NCBI GenBank assembly: GCA_013399875.1
Contig: VXAZ01002365.1
Coordinates: 732,768-796,767 of the forward strand
Length of the DNA stretch: 64,000 nucleotides
Direction of reading: 5' to 3'
DNA from: Gymnorhina tibicen
Taxonomy: Eukaryota; Chordata; Aves; Passeriformes; Artamidae
Every line of letters begins with the position of its first letter. Positions within the stretch are counted from its first letter, which is position 1. The notes beneath the pieces were generated by a model. It saw nothing but the letters and a program-made list of their open reading frames with translations, ran no database searches and had not been told where the DNA came from. Below are positions 38,687 to 51,741 of the stretch, in pieces. Made by a program: the position numbers and the translations under genes.

Positions 38687-41248
38687 GAGGGGGCAAAGAA
38701 TCGAAACAGATACTGCCTGTCATACTTACTAGCAAGACAACTAAAGCGAAACTTTCCATTCTCAGGTGTAACAAACAAGTCCAGTTGTAAATACCATGCT
38801 GAACCACTTTTACTCAAACACTGAGTCTTCAAAATAAAACAAAAGCAAGAGTAGGGATTGGAGTCTGCTACTATCAAAACAGCTCTATCTACAGCTCAAC
38901 AAACTTCTGAAGCTTAATTTCTTGTGCAGTTCCTGTTTTGCAAACCACCAGCAAAAATTCTCATTGAATGAATTTCCTTAAGACAGCACAATAAGCCCAA
39001 AACCCAGTTGTTTAGATATGACTTAAAGGACTGACATAATTTGTTTCACAGTTTATTATGATCATAGAGAAATGGTTCAAAACAGTTTCATTATGTATTA
39101 TACCAGCTGACATTTATTAAAACAAGATGAGGTTATGCATGAGGTGTAAGGGTAGAATAAATGTTTCTTATTAATTAGGCTTGTAATGAACAGGTTTCAT
39201 GGGATCACTTCATTTATGACCAGAGTCCAAGTATCCTCTATGAGAATTACCTAATTTAATCACAAGTCAACTGAAAGACCCAAGGATCTCCCTTTGTTTT
39301 GCAGTACACTACATGCACTTTGCAGAGCATCTCGGAGGACAAATTGAAAATGTGCCATTTTTTGCAATGTACAGGTCTGATGAACAGCAGTCTGACACAT
39401 TAATGCTTAGGTCAATGAGCATATACAGGAAAGAGCTTTGCAGCAAATAACTCATCTAACAAATGAGACGACTATACATGAACTCTTCTAAATGCCATTA
39501 AATTAAGCTCCCACTCGGAGGGAAAATCACAGCGTATTTACCACCCTGTGTGCTATCCCCCTATCATGGGAGTCCTTCGAAGTCTGCAGGGCAGGAAAGC
39601 TGTCCTGGAGCATCAGGTGATGGAAAAGGCCGTCTTTCTAATCCACCCTTATGACCATCACACTGATGGAAAACACAGCGGAGAGACAAGGCTAAAGCAA
39701 GTTATTTTCAAGCTCATGCAGAGTGCAGCAGGGGAAAAAAAGAATTTACTCAAGTTGGTTCAGCTTCAGAACACTCTTCTACTAACAAACAAACACATGC
39801 ACACCCCCTATCCAGATTTTATATATAAAGACATTTAACAGCATCACTAGGGCAGGCTTAGAATCAGCTTTTATGCTCTATGTGTAGAATAGCCCAGGAT
39901 AATACCAGGCACAAATCCTCAGTTCAAGAACCCCTTTTATAGTACCACAGCAATGTTTTTGTTTGTGCCTCACATTACAGCTTTATGAACTAAACCCAGA
40001 AGTCAGAGCAACACAGATTTGCTACCTTTTATTGGGACAGGTGGAGTTAACTAAGAAAGTATTTCATCACAACGGGATCCCATCCATATTGGTACATAAT
40101 CTAGTCAGTAAAGATATTTGGAGGTGATAGAAAATACATATTTACTTCAAAGCTTTTCTACTATTAAACCACAACAACTTCTTATCCTTAAAACAAGTAT
40201 AGCTCAAATAGATGAATACCTTGCAAATGAATGTTCATTCTCCTGTAGCTCACACTATTCTCAATGCAGCCTCTTTCCCAGAGATCTCTTTACATTGGTA
40301 CCAACATTAAGCTTTAACTGAGTGTATGCCTGCCAGCCAGGAAGACGAAATTAACAAGTTAGTGAGAATACAGACAGGAACAAGAACTCAAGAATTTACC
40401 TGATATCCCTAGCTGAGAGAAAAGCATTAAAGCAACAATTTAAGATGCTTTTCTGAGCTTTAAAATAGCAACATAGTTTTACCATTAAAGAATGCACCCA
40501 TACAGGCACCAGAAGGGAAGCCATGGTGGCCAGATCACCCACCATGGCACAGCCAGGCTATGAGGAGCCCAGTCCCCACCATGCCCTGACCCAATCAGTC
40601 TCACACCCTCCAGGACAGGAATGTCACTCCCACATACCTGTATTCCTAGAGAGGCACAACCTCTTGTGAAAAAGACTCAAATTTCAGTTTTAATTCAGAT
40701 TATTTATGTTGATCTGATTCTATAAATAAAAACACCTAGAAGACCGCTATTTTCTTAAACAATCCTAAATTAAAGTGCATCATTTTATTTAACAGTACAT
40801 CACATGCTACAGATCAGGTTAATTCCAGCACTGTACACCATTTCATACAAAGAAAGTTCACTTCCCCCTTTAAAATAAACAATTAACTTTGAATTTCTAA
40901 CTACCAAAAGCTGCTTAAGTGCAACTTTCTCTTTAACTCAACTAGATGATTAATACTGCTGTTTTGAGACTGGGTATCTAAATCTGAGACATCAATTTCT
41001 TTCAGAAAAAGAACAGTATTTTAAATTTTTTTAGTGCTTGTATTAAACTTCTACTTTAGCATCACAAAGACTTTAATATTCTTTATCTGCACAGCGGGTA
41101 ATTTCAAAAAGTGGTCCGTGCAGCTGACAATGTAAACATGGAGATATTGCTGATGACAGCATTTAGGTCTTAAGAGAATTCATTTACTCTCTCAAGTGCT
41201 GCTAGACAACTCTGTGTAATGAGCAGTGAAAATGCTGAATGAAGTATT

Positions 41249-41273
41249 TATGATTTACACAGTATAAATCATA
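41249..41273. repeat. 9-bp stem hairpin
   Basis: tatgattta (41249-41257) and taaatcata (41265-41273) are perfect complements around a 7-base loop. Modest evidence of function on its own. Confidence 0.85.
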
Positions 41274-43074
41274 TTCTGATATGCCAGACATGCATTTATA
41301 ACATGCCCAACATGCATTAACTAATCATGAAGTGTGCAACAAAAGTAACTGCAGAAGCTGCTTACACAACATGCTCTTGCATGCGTGAAGAATACGTGAT
41401 TGCCTTTCTTTACATCTCATTTGCTATATACAAATTTCACCCAGGCATAAAATTGCAATTTCAAACCTCCTCTTCTCAATATACATGAAAAGTTTCACTA
41501 AGGAAATACCTAAAACTTTCACTGCACCTTTCAAGTAAGAACACTAGGTCACATTTATTAGAGTTACTTTCAGACTCCTTAAGCAAAACATACAAAGGCC
41601 TACTAATGCTTACTACAATGTTAAATACCTTTGGTTTTCTACAAGGTCAGAATTTCTATCCATCTGCCTTTCTCTTTTCAATTAATTTAATTAACGTTTA
41701 ATCTACATATTTCCTCCTTTTACTTGTTTGAATTTAAGAGTTAGCTAGGACACCATTTTAAAAACAAAATTCAACATAAAACCCCCTTCAATGTAATAGA
41801 TACACTGTCTCTAAGTAGTGTTTTGAAATGACACAGAGCTAAATAATTGTACAGGGCAATCTTGTACTGTTTTCACACATAGCTTTCCCTGATCAGAAGC
41901 TACAAGTTTTCATCTTTATTACAACAGTAAAAATTCTTACAGCTAATCTCATGGAACTATTTAAGTAAATAAATTTCTGCACAATATATGTAGCAAAACC
42001 CAGAAAAGAGTAAGAAAAACCTGGGCTGAGATAAAGATTCTACAATTCACTTTGCCTCTTAGTGATTTTGGATGCTTGAAGTAACACCAAAAACATCAGA
42101 TCTGAGATGTGACCAACGTGGCAGATAAAAAATATTCAGAGGGCTCTTCAAAACTCTAAAATTAAAAATCTAAATTTCACATTCAAATAGTAGTCATTTC
42201 CAGTAGCAGCCAAATTCTAAAAAAGAGAAGGACCAAAAAACAGGTAAGTTGCAAAGGTTTAGTTATATAAAAATCTCCAATTACTATACAGCATGTCCAT
42301 ATTGATGAAACATAGCACTTCCTAAAATACAGACAGACAAAAAAAGGCAGCAAAACTATTAAGGAGAAAATCTGCTTTTTGCCTTTTGGCATTTTAAACT
42401 GTATTAATGGAATTCCCAATATCTAACTTTCATACACGTAAAGCTTCAAGGCATTGAAGAAAGAGAACTGGTACAAGGCATTTCATAACCTAATCTTGAG
42501 CCCAGCATCCCATTCGTGGGTAGAGATGCAGAAGTGAACAGTGTTCTACTGAAGGGCTGGTCAATGAAAAATTGTGTCAGAACCCTGGGTAAGATTCAAC
42601 CACAGTTTCACTGTAAGACAATGCTTTAGCACACATGAAACATTTCTTAGCTTCAATTCAGTCTCTTCTGTCATAAAACTTTTGATGCTGCAGAGCATGG
42701 GTTTGACATCAATCAACACCATTCAGGAAACACCTCTAGCTTCTCTACAACATCATATTAGTCAATCTACAGTGTTTCATGACTGGAATTTAAAAAAGAA
42801 GAGAAGAAAAAAGAATACCTGGATACATCCCTATGGCTTACTAGAGTTCAAAACATTTAATTATTCTTAGAACAGATAATCAGCATGCATCATGAATAAT
42901 ACTGTACACGTGATCCCTCAAAGAAAACTTGCATTACAAGGCTCTAAGAGCAGATGTACTTATGTTGCGTTTCACTAGATAAACATAAATGTCTGACTTT
43001 TTAGATCAAAATACTGTTGATATTTGCACAGATAGCAGAGCCCTAAGATAACCCCTAGGTTGTCTTTTGGCTTA

Positions 43075-43177
43075 AAATAAAAAAAAAACCCAAACCAAAC
43101 CAGCAAACAAAAAACCCCACAAACAAACAAACAACAAAAGCTAAACAAAACCCAAAAAAACCAAGAAACAACACCCC
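43075..43177. repeat. A/C low-complexity tract
   Basis: About 100 bases of the plus strand built almost only from A and C, with many aaacc and aaac blocks (such as aaacaaacaaacaac). No flanking retroposon body was recognised. Confidence 0.9.
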
Positions 43178-45876
43178 ACTAGATTCCCAGTATTTCACAT
43201 GAACGCACTCCAGTAATAATCAATTCTGGATGAGTGCACAGAACACCATGCCCTACCTGAAAAGTTCTCTTTTGGTCCTGGTTATGTACTCCTTCCCCCA
43301 TTTCTGACACCTTCTGTCCCCTCTGCTACCCAACAAAACCACTACTAACCCTAAGGTTTAGTTCAAAAATACAACAGAGTTACTCATCCAAAGAGGGGAA
43401 AGGGACATTATTAAAAATAAAGATGTATCTCTATGCTGTAAAGCAGTGCAGTTTTTCTGTATTTCAGACTGCTTAACCAGAAAGCTTCCCAGACTTTCTA
43501 ATAAAGAGCTATGATAAGTCAATCCAACTGGAATAAAATTACTACCTAGCAGAAAAAGCAAGGCTTGTGCACACTGTGGAAGGAGCTTTGACAGGAGTTA
43601 AACAAAATGAAAAGACCATCATAAATGTCTCCCACTTCTGCACGAAACAGAACGTGTTATCCCTTCCAAAGCCTCTTATGATCGTAGAGAGGCAAACATT
43701 TATAAACTAGAACATAGCACAACACGGCAAAATACCACAAAAAACTTTGGAAGAATATTAACATGCATGATTTTCTTTATCCCTCTTAAACCTTTGAATA
43801 CAAGACAAAAAAATCTATCACGTCACAAGGATCCACTAACAGTTAAATGTATTACCTTTGGGGTGTGGCCCTTCTCATAAAAATGACTATACAGAAAAGG
43901 AATTTTCTCTGTCAACAATTTTGCTTCCTGTGCTTTATCAGACGTTTGAGGTTTTTTTCCTCCTTCAGTAACAAAGACGTTTGTGAGGTTTTTTCAAACA
44001 GCCTACTACTGGAAGCCCTGCATATCAAATGTAATCAACAGAAACATTCCCTACATGACAGTTGACGGGGCTGTTTTCCAAGTCTGTGTTTCAGATCTGG
44101 CTGGAAGCAGCGAGGTTACATATTATGTTAGTTCTGTATGACATATGACTGGAAGAGGCCCTGTGCAATTAACTACACTGAGACATAAAACATTAATGTA
44201 GATTAAATAATCCAGGTTAGATTCATTTACATTGGTATAAACAGACTGAGAGCAAGATAACATCTCGACATAGAAAAAGGAAAAGCTAGGCCATTCTGTT
44301 AGTATAGAGGTGGTTTAGCAGTATTTTATAGATACACTGTCTTTGCTTCTCCTTCCTTTTCTTCTTAGAAATATTTACTAGAATCTGTGCCACTAGATTT
44401 TCAGACACTGTCAGGGTATTATTTCTATTAACAGGTCTCTGCAGACAACCCCACTAAGGCTGATTTTCAAAACATCCTCAGCACCTATACCCTTAAGATC
44501 AGTATCTTAAAGAAGCCTGAAGTTAATCCATCCCTACATACTTTAGCTAGTGATGCACTACTTTTCATGAGAACTGGCCAATGTCCCTACACAAAACCTG
44601 TTGCAGTTTCATTCAAAAATATGTTCAACAGTTATCCAAACTAGCATAGAACTTGGCAAATAATGCCAACCAATCCAAGGAAATAATTCTCATCCTGTCC
44701 TCCAAATAAAAACAAAAAACAAACTCTGAACTAAGATACAATTCCAGTTACCAAAAGCAGACATGACAATCCAATCATGTAAAGATGTAAATTTACCATT
44801 AACTTAATGCAGTACAATATCATCAAAAAGTCAAGAATGAACATCAACTGCAGTTGCAAGATATGCTCAAATCTTTACTTATTTTATCACAGAGCATATG
44901 CATTCAAAGAACAAGATTCTCCTACTACAAAAACCCAGATCATTTTTATTTGTCCTTCCAATCCTAGCTTCTGAAATTGCCAGAAGACATAACATGAACA
45001 CAGTTCATTCAGGAACCTATTTCAATATTAAAATACACTATCAGTACTACTCACATGACTAGAATTTTAATTCATGCTAAGCACTTGCAAGCAGGAGCAA
45101 TGAATAAAGAAAAATCTACATGTTTTATTGCTTACATATTAAAAGACCTAAATACATAAATGGGGAGGGTAGAAGGGGGTGGGAATTGACACACTTCACC
45201 TTTAGGCATCTGAGGCACTTAAGAGAAAGTTTCATACCAGTGCTGGAGACACTTCACAGTTTCCCACCACCAGTAAGAAAATGCTTGGTGCCATCCCCCA
45301 GCCAGTCTCTCTCTTCCTCCTTCACCATCAGCTTTGTAATGCAGACAGGTGTGGAAACCTCTTCAGTTTACTGATGCAACAGAAATGATTCTGAAATAAG
45401 TACTTAATTCAGCTCAAACTATAATACAAAACCAATGGTTCTTACGGGCTCCCTCCAAGGCAAACGTGGAAAGAGAGGCAGGCAGTTCTGTACTAAGATC
45501 TTTGGATTACCCTCTGAACCTATTTCTCTCTACTGATTACAGAGATATGCATTACGAAAAGGCACAATGCAAACCAGTCAATCTGGCATAATTCGTAGTT
45601 TAGATGCGAATAACTTATTTACTGAAAAAAAAAATTCAGGTTTTATCTATCCACCGCTAGAAACAGACGATTAAGAAGAATATAGGTATTTTGTTAAGAT
45701 ACAGCTACAGGTGAAAATGATTACTGGCTATCCATTCACGCCCAAATTAACTTTTAACAGTGACAAACAACTAATGACTTAAATCCTTCAACTAATGGCT
45801 ACCTCTTCCACTACCAGAAATATTCCCAAATACCAGGAAGCCAAAACTCCTATTATGTAAGACCACCAAGAACAAT

Positions 45877-46084
45877 GAAAAAAAAAGAAAAACGGAAGAA
45901 AAACGGAAGAAAAACGGAAGAAAAAAGGAAGAAAAAAGGAAGAAAAAAGGAAGAAAAAAGGAAGAAAAAAGGAAGAAAAAAGGAAGAAAAAAGGAAGAAA
46001 AAGGAAGAAAAAGGAAGAAAAAAGGAAGAAAAAAGGAAGAAAAAAGGAAGAAAAAAGGAAGAAAAAAGAAAGAANAAAGGAAGC
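45877..46084. repeat. 11-bp purine minisatellite (about 18 units)
   Basis: A tandem array of ggaagaaaaaa-type units. GGAAG starts at 45894 and recurs every 11 bases to 45993, then two 10-base steps (46003, 46013), then 11-base steps to 46057, a degenerate unit near 46068 and a last one at 46079. The first three GGAAG cores are preceded by c, a variant block at one edge. The plus strand is otherwise purine only. One undetermined base (N) is at 46075. Because 11 is not a multiple of 3, both strands give open frames with 11-residue repeats (Lys/Glu/Arg-rich on plus, Phe/Ser/Leu-rich on minus); these are artefacts. Confidence 0.97.
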
Positions 46085-46339
46085 GGGTTCAGAACACTTA
46101 ATTAACAGCACTGAACACATATTTTATACACAAACCATACTCAAACACATTTTAAAATACAGTGACTAAGCTTACTACCAAAGCATATCAAATCCATATC
46201 CTCAGAACTCATAATCTACTTCGTAATTGCTTCTAAAATACTAAAATTGCATAATTCAAGAAGAAAGGCATATAACTATTGAACAAACTAAATTACTATA
46301 CACCATTAAGTTGTTTCTCCTGTGCAGCCCAGAAGGGGG

Positions 46340-46374
46340 AAAAAAAAAATTAATATTATTAATATTAATAATAA
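46340..46374. repeat. A-run and TAATATT simple sequence
   Basis: A homopolymeric A run followed by taatattattaatattaat-type sequence. Simple AT-rich microsatellite, intron 1. Confidence 0.85.
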
Positions 46375-49310
46375 CCAAGGGCCGCCTTCTGACTAAATTC
46401 ATTTTAAAGCTATTTTTTGGCTTACGGATCAAACATTTTTGGTTTTGAGAATTATACTGAGATGTATCAGAAACAAGCCTCCAAAAACATTTAGGTTAAC
46501 TGTATTCCTTGATAAACAACCCAGAATTACGAGCAGCAGGTTTAAAAATACTGTGACTTGTGCAAATGGGAACACTGTTAAGCTGTTTATCTTGTTTAAT
46601 CCCGAAGGTAAATAGCATAAGCTTCAAAATATTTTGCTTCTTTGCCATAACCTACTGAATCACATTGACAAAGGTAATGGAACATTATGAAAAACCTTAA
46701 ATTTTTGGAATTGCCTCTAAAATTCCTTTACCTGAGTATTGTACAGGTCATTATTCTCAAGAACACTCAGTGTAAATTCCAGGGATTTAAATCCAAACTG
46801 CGGTTTCAGTGATGCCAATGATCTCGTCTCTCCAGAGGTGATCAATTCTTCAGAAACAAAACACGGACCCTGCACCACTCCACTACTAGGCCCCTTTAAA
46901 ATATGAACGTTATAGTTATTAAGTTGGTTTTTTATTGTTGCATTTTCCAAATACTTTCAAACTCCTACTGTAGCTTATTTTCAGCTTATTTAGTTCAGCT
47001 TTTAAATATTATTTGCCAGAAAAAATAACGTATTTTTAGCTTCCTTAGATGCCTGTCCTCCAACACTGATTTCCACACCAAAAATCCTATTTCATTTCAT
47101 AATTCTCACCTCAAACATGTACCTATATTAAGAATCAAGAATATAAGATACAGCAGTAATTTTTTCCACACTGTCCCTTCTTAGCCAGTACCAAAGTAAG
47201 TTTTTGAGCTGCTGTTTTACACATCATTTTTAAAAGGCTTTAATACAGCATATATGATTGATATATTTAGCAGCTGAGTACCTCCTTTCCTCTCTGAACA
47301 CAGGAAGTTTCCCCTCCCATCTGCTCAGGATATTTGAAAAAAAAATAATTACAAACTGCTGTTTTTCCATCGATACTGCAGAAAGTGACTATTATTTACC
47401 TGTAAACACAAAAGTAAAGCTGAACCCAAACACACAATGTAACCTGCACCAGTTCCCTCACAGAGTCACAAGACACCTGCTGGTACAAAGGCAGGAGCGT
47501 GGGGATGAGAGCAGCAGCCAGCAAAGGTGAAAATCACCGCGTCTTTGAGTGATAGCACCTGAGTTATGCCAGGTTGAACTTCTGCAGAGCAACTAAGTTA
47601 CTCACAGGTAGCAGCAGCTCAAGCTTAGTTTCCCATAGCCATATAGGAAGTCTTTAGTTTTGTATTTGGGTTTCAGAGCAAACGAAAGTAAGGTGAATTA
47701 TGAAATAGTTTCACGCTCTACAAGGAGACACTTGAACCATTTAGTACGATATTTATGACACAGTTTTAAGACTGAACAGCAGCTAAGCAGGCAACAAGCC
47801 CCCTGCACATGTAGATACTCTACTGCTGTTTATGACAACCACATCCGGACAAAGAGAGAAAGGACAGAGGAAGCTGCACTGGCAATAAACTAATGACAGA
47901 CTGAAAAAATGCCTTTTCATTTTCCCCAGTTAAATGTATACACAGACACATCTTTTTTGGCCCACACAGAATATTTATGAACTCTACATTGAGAAACTCA
48001 AGTTCATTTCAAGATACACAGAAAACTGATGGAAATATAAAATATAATCTATTATTTCATAACTGTTTTTCCTCCTCTTGTGTACCACTAATTATTTTAT
48101 TGATTACTATATTTTCAAAATAAAAGCTCTCTCTAAACCCCACATACTGAATGCAGATCAACACTTAGTATTCTGTTCTGTATTATACATGAGAAACTAT
48201 TCCAAACCTTTACAAAATAAATACCCAAACTAAAAGCCAATATTAATAGCTGCATATATTTGATTTAGTTACCAAATATAACTAATTTATTTTAAAAGTT
48301 AATACACTGTATTCAATCTTTTGAAGCCTGATATAAAATACTACATCAAGTAAACAAACAGGAAGCTGCCATTTTTCCAAGCATCCACCCTGCGCTAATG
48401 ACTCATTCTTCAGTATCTATTGTTTTCCCACTTTTCTGGAGCTACAGAAATAATGAGCAATTTTCACTGACTTTCACTTCATTAGTTGCAATGCCCAGCA
48501 GCTGACACCGAGCAGGTTTCCCAGGGCTCCTTCAGGAACGTATGACGATGAGGAGCCCTCATCACACGCAGTTACGTAACAGCAACTATTTATAGTTAAC
48601 CACTTGATTCACATTATCCACTGGGTTTTAAACCGTTTCATATGTTGACACTCGATCTATCATTTTAGTTCCATAATCAAGAGGGCACGTAAGAGCTGAG
48701 TAAAAAATTTCTCTGACGCCTGTCTGCAATATCAACAACATACCACATGAAGTATTTAATCTTATCAAGAGAACCAGACGTTAATTTCACAAGACTGGTC
48801 CTCTATAAATACATGCTGAGTAACAGTTGTTTTCTTTGCTTAATCTCCTGCTCTGTCACTATCCATTACTATGCATATAACTAACTTCTAAAACCACTGA
48901 AAGACAACCTTAGTTGTGCTGAAATTACATGATTTCTCAGTGTTCTGAGACATACTGAGATATATGACCAGCATTTCCACTCCAGAAAGTGCCCTACGAA
49001 CTTGTACAATTCCTACTGCACAACTTCAGTGACAGCTGTTTAACACCTTCAGGTTCTCTCAGGAAATGCCCCAGAGAACCACATATGACTATCAGCTGGT
49101 CTACCATAACACTATTTCATGAACATCAACCTATTCGAAGAACATCAAATGATAACATTTTCTTTAGCTTTTCTAACTGGCTAATGGCTTTGTTAGAATT
49201 CAACTTCATCCTAAAATACACCTAATTGTAATAGCTGGTGACAGCATGGGCTTTCCTCATCACAGCCTTTGGCCTCTCTTACAAATCTTATTAATTGATC
49301 TCAATGTCAA

Positions 49311-49358
49311 TTTCTTTACATTTTTGTAAACTGGCTTCTTTACATTTTTTGTAAACTA
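49311..49358. repeat. 24-bp tandem duplication
   Basis: Two adjacent copies of a ttctttacattttt-gtaaact segment, from 49311 and 49335, differing at the edges and by one T in the homopolymer. Confidence 0.9.
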
Positions 49359-51673
49359 ACCTATAGAACACTGTAACTTTTTAATCCAAACAGCTTTCTC
49401 TCAATTACAGGACAATGGTATTGCTGATGACTAATATTCTTTCATAATTCTCAATAATCCGTATTTTGCAAAGATATTTGTTTCAGTGAACACCAATTAA
49501 CTGTAAACTCACAAAATGTTAATTTTAATGACTCCTGTATAAAGACACCTTGCACATACCTGAACAACATCCAAACAAAGATACTTCCAGATGAGTAAGA
49601 TAAGAACAGGAAGTCAGAAATACTTGGGAAAAGACATTTCTGAAAGACTATACAGGTTATGACAGCTGACTATGATATTACTGTCTCAGTACAGCTACAT
49701 GCCTGCAAAATGCTCTAATCCACGCAGCAAAGAAGAGAATGTCATGATTCTGACACCTTTAACACAAACTGAAAGCATCCAAGCATCCTTAGTGAAGCTG
49801 ACAAAATGCAGATGTTAAAAATCAGAGACCGTTGTGCAACTCTAACAAACCTTCGAAAACAACAGCAGTCAGAGAAAGGAGTACAATTACAAGGTACAGA
49901 TAATAATTAAATGAAATATGATTAGAGGGCACAGAGTAACATTCACTTACGCAAAATACCTAAGAAGTTCAACCTAAAATCAAAGATAGGCAAGAACTGC
50001 AGCTAGGAGTGCAACTGAAAGACACGTCATTTCTTTGTTTTGGTATAATAATACAGCCCTGATCATCATAAAATATGCAAAACTAGTTGTTCCAGAGAAG
50101 AGAAATAAAAAAGGAAAACAAAAAGGTCATAATCAAAACATAAGATAAAACTGTCCTTCAGCTTACAGCATTTTCAAGGTATTACTGAAATAAGCAAGAA
50201 GAAAATTGTCGTGAAATTCAGAGAAGCCTTCGAGTGTTTAGTTAAAAATGTCATAAAGTTGGTACTTTTCAGTCTTCTTAAAATCATTTTGCCTAATTCT
50301 GTCTTAACACATGAAAAATTAAAACGCGACTCGACAGCTGTTTCTTCTGGTGCTGCATTGACAGTGCTGCTCTACCACATTTCTTTTTTCTCTGACATTC
50401 GTGCTTATGCACAGCACCCCTGATAAACTGACAGTTCCTAGTGAATGAAATTTCTAATCCTTTAAAAGCAAGCACTACACCACAAAAGCCCAAATATGCC
50501 AGTAAAGCACTGTTACAATGATTTCCAGTATCAATGTGTCTATGGTATTTTATAATACAGATATAGGGTATAACGATTTCCAGGGATGTGGCTAAAGCCT
50601 TACTACCCAAGGACTGATGTAGCAAAAGCTGGTCCAATGCAAATTACCTCATTCATGTACCCATTATGGTCATTGTTTTCCATATAATGGGACCACAGAA
50701 CTAAAGAACTCTTTTTTTTTTTCTTTCTCAATGTTCTTCTGCTCCAAGCTGACAAAGCAGCTCAAGTACCAGTCTTGTTTATTCCTTGTGACTATCAGTG
50801 GTTTAAACTGCTGTTTGTAAATGTTCTTATTAGCCAGTTCTACTAAACTCTGGAGTTGACATCACTGCCAAAAGAAGTTCAGGAAACCAACAACTCTGCA
50901 AGAACTGCCAATCCATCAAGTCAGTTAAGAATGAGTATATATGAATTTGCATTCAATACAGAATTATAAAAAGTCATTTGTCCGAACAAGCATTAACTTT
51001 TATTCTTCAAATAAAAGTTGTCAGAAGTGCATCACGACTCTCCACAAAATACACAGGAAAAAAAACCCCATCCCACAGCACTAGTGTGTATTTCTGGAGA
51101 AAGCCCTGTTTCATGGGGAAAAACATTACCAGGGGCCAAAAGGAATAAATAACAGGATAGAAAATATTCAGAGTTTTAAAAGCCCCCTAGGCCTAGACTT
51201 ACTTTTAAAAAACAAATTATTGTCTAGTGATCAAAATATGTAAATACAAAATGCTTTTACCTCCATCATCCAAGCTGCTACATCAGTATGTGAAAAGGCA
51301 CCAAAAAAAAATCCCACTTTTTACACTCAGAAGGAAAAAGCCATTGCTATGATTATGTGCACTGCAAAATAAGGCAGTGATTGCTAACAATAGACTGGTT
51401 TAGTTTGTTCTTTAGATGTGAACCATAACTGTTGAACCATACCATTTGGCATTTTAATAGCCTTTTTACATGCCAAAGTTGTAGTGTATTATATAAAATT
51501 CTGAACTGCCACTTATTACAGTGGTGTCCAGCTGCCTCAATAGCTATACAAGGCTTGCTGCAGAAATAAAAAAAGAGTAAGCATTAGAAAGCATCCAGCT
51601 AACAAGTTAAGATACCCATAACTTAAGAACTGTAAGCAACATTTAGTGAGTTTATGCTAGAAAAGCTTTATCA

Positions 51674-51741
51674 TTATTGAGCTTGATTTTTAGACATAAT
51701 TTCATGTGTCTAAAAATCATGCCATATAATGCACTCAATAA
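51674..51741. repeat. Nested inverted repeat (hairpin)
   Basis: The inner arms gatttttagaca (51685-51696) and tgtctaaaaatc (51707-51718) are perfect 12-bp complements around a 10-base loop. Outer arms ttattgag (51674-51681) and ctcaataa (51734-51741) are also perfect complements, separated from the inner stem by 3 bases on one side and 15 on the other. AT-rich, within intron 1. Confidence 0.9.

Noticed and set aside
40501..40680. GC-richer stretch that looked like a retrotransposon fragment
   Set aside because: No CR1 or LTR landmark was found; left as unique intron.
45788..46120. Phe/Leu/Ser-rich minus-strand frame and its Lys/Glu-rich plus-strand partner
   Set aside because: Both are translations of the 11-bp minisatellite; a unit not divisible by three yields 11-residue repeats in any open frame.
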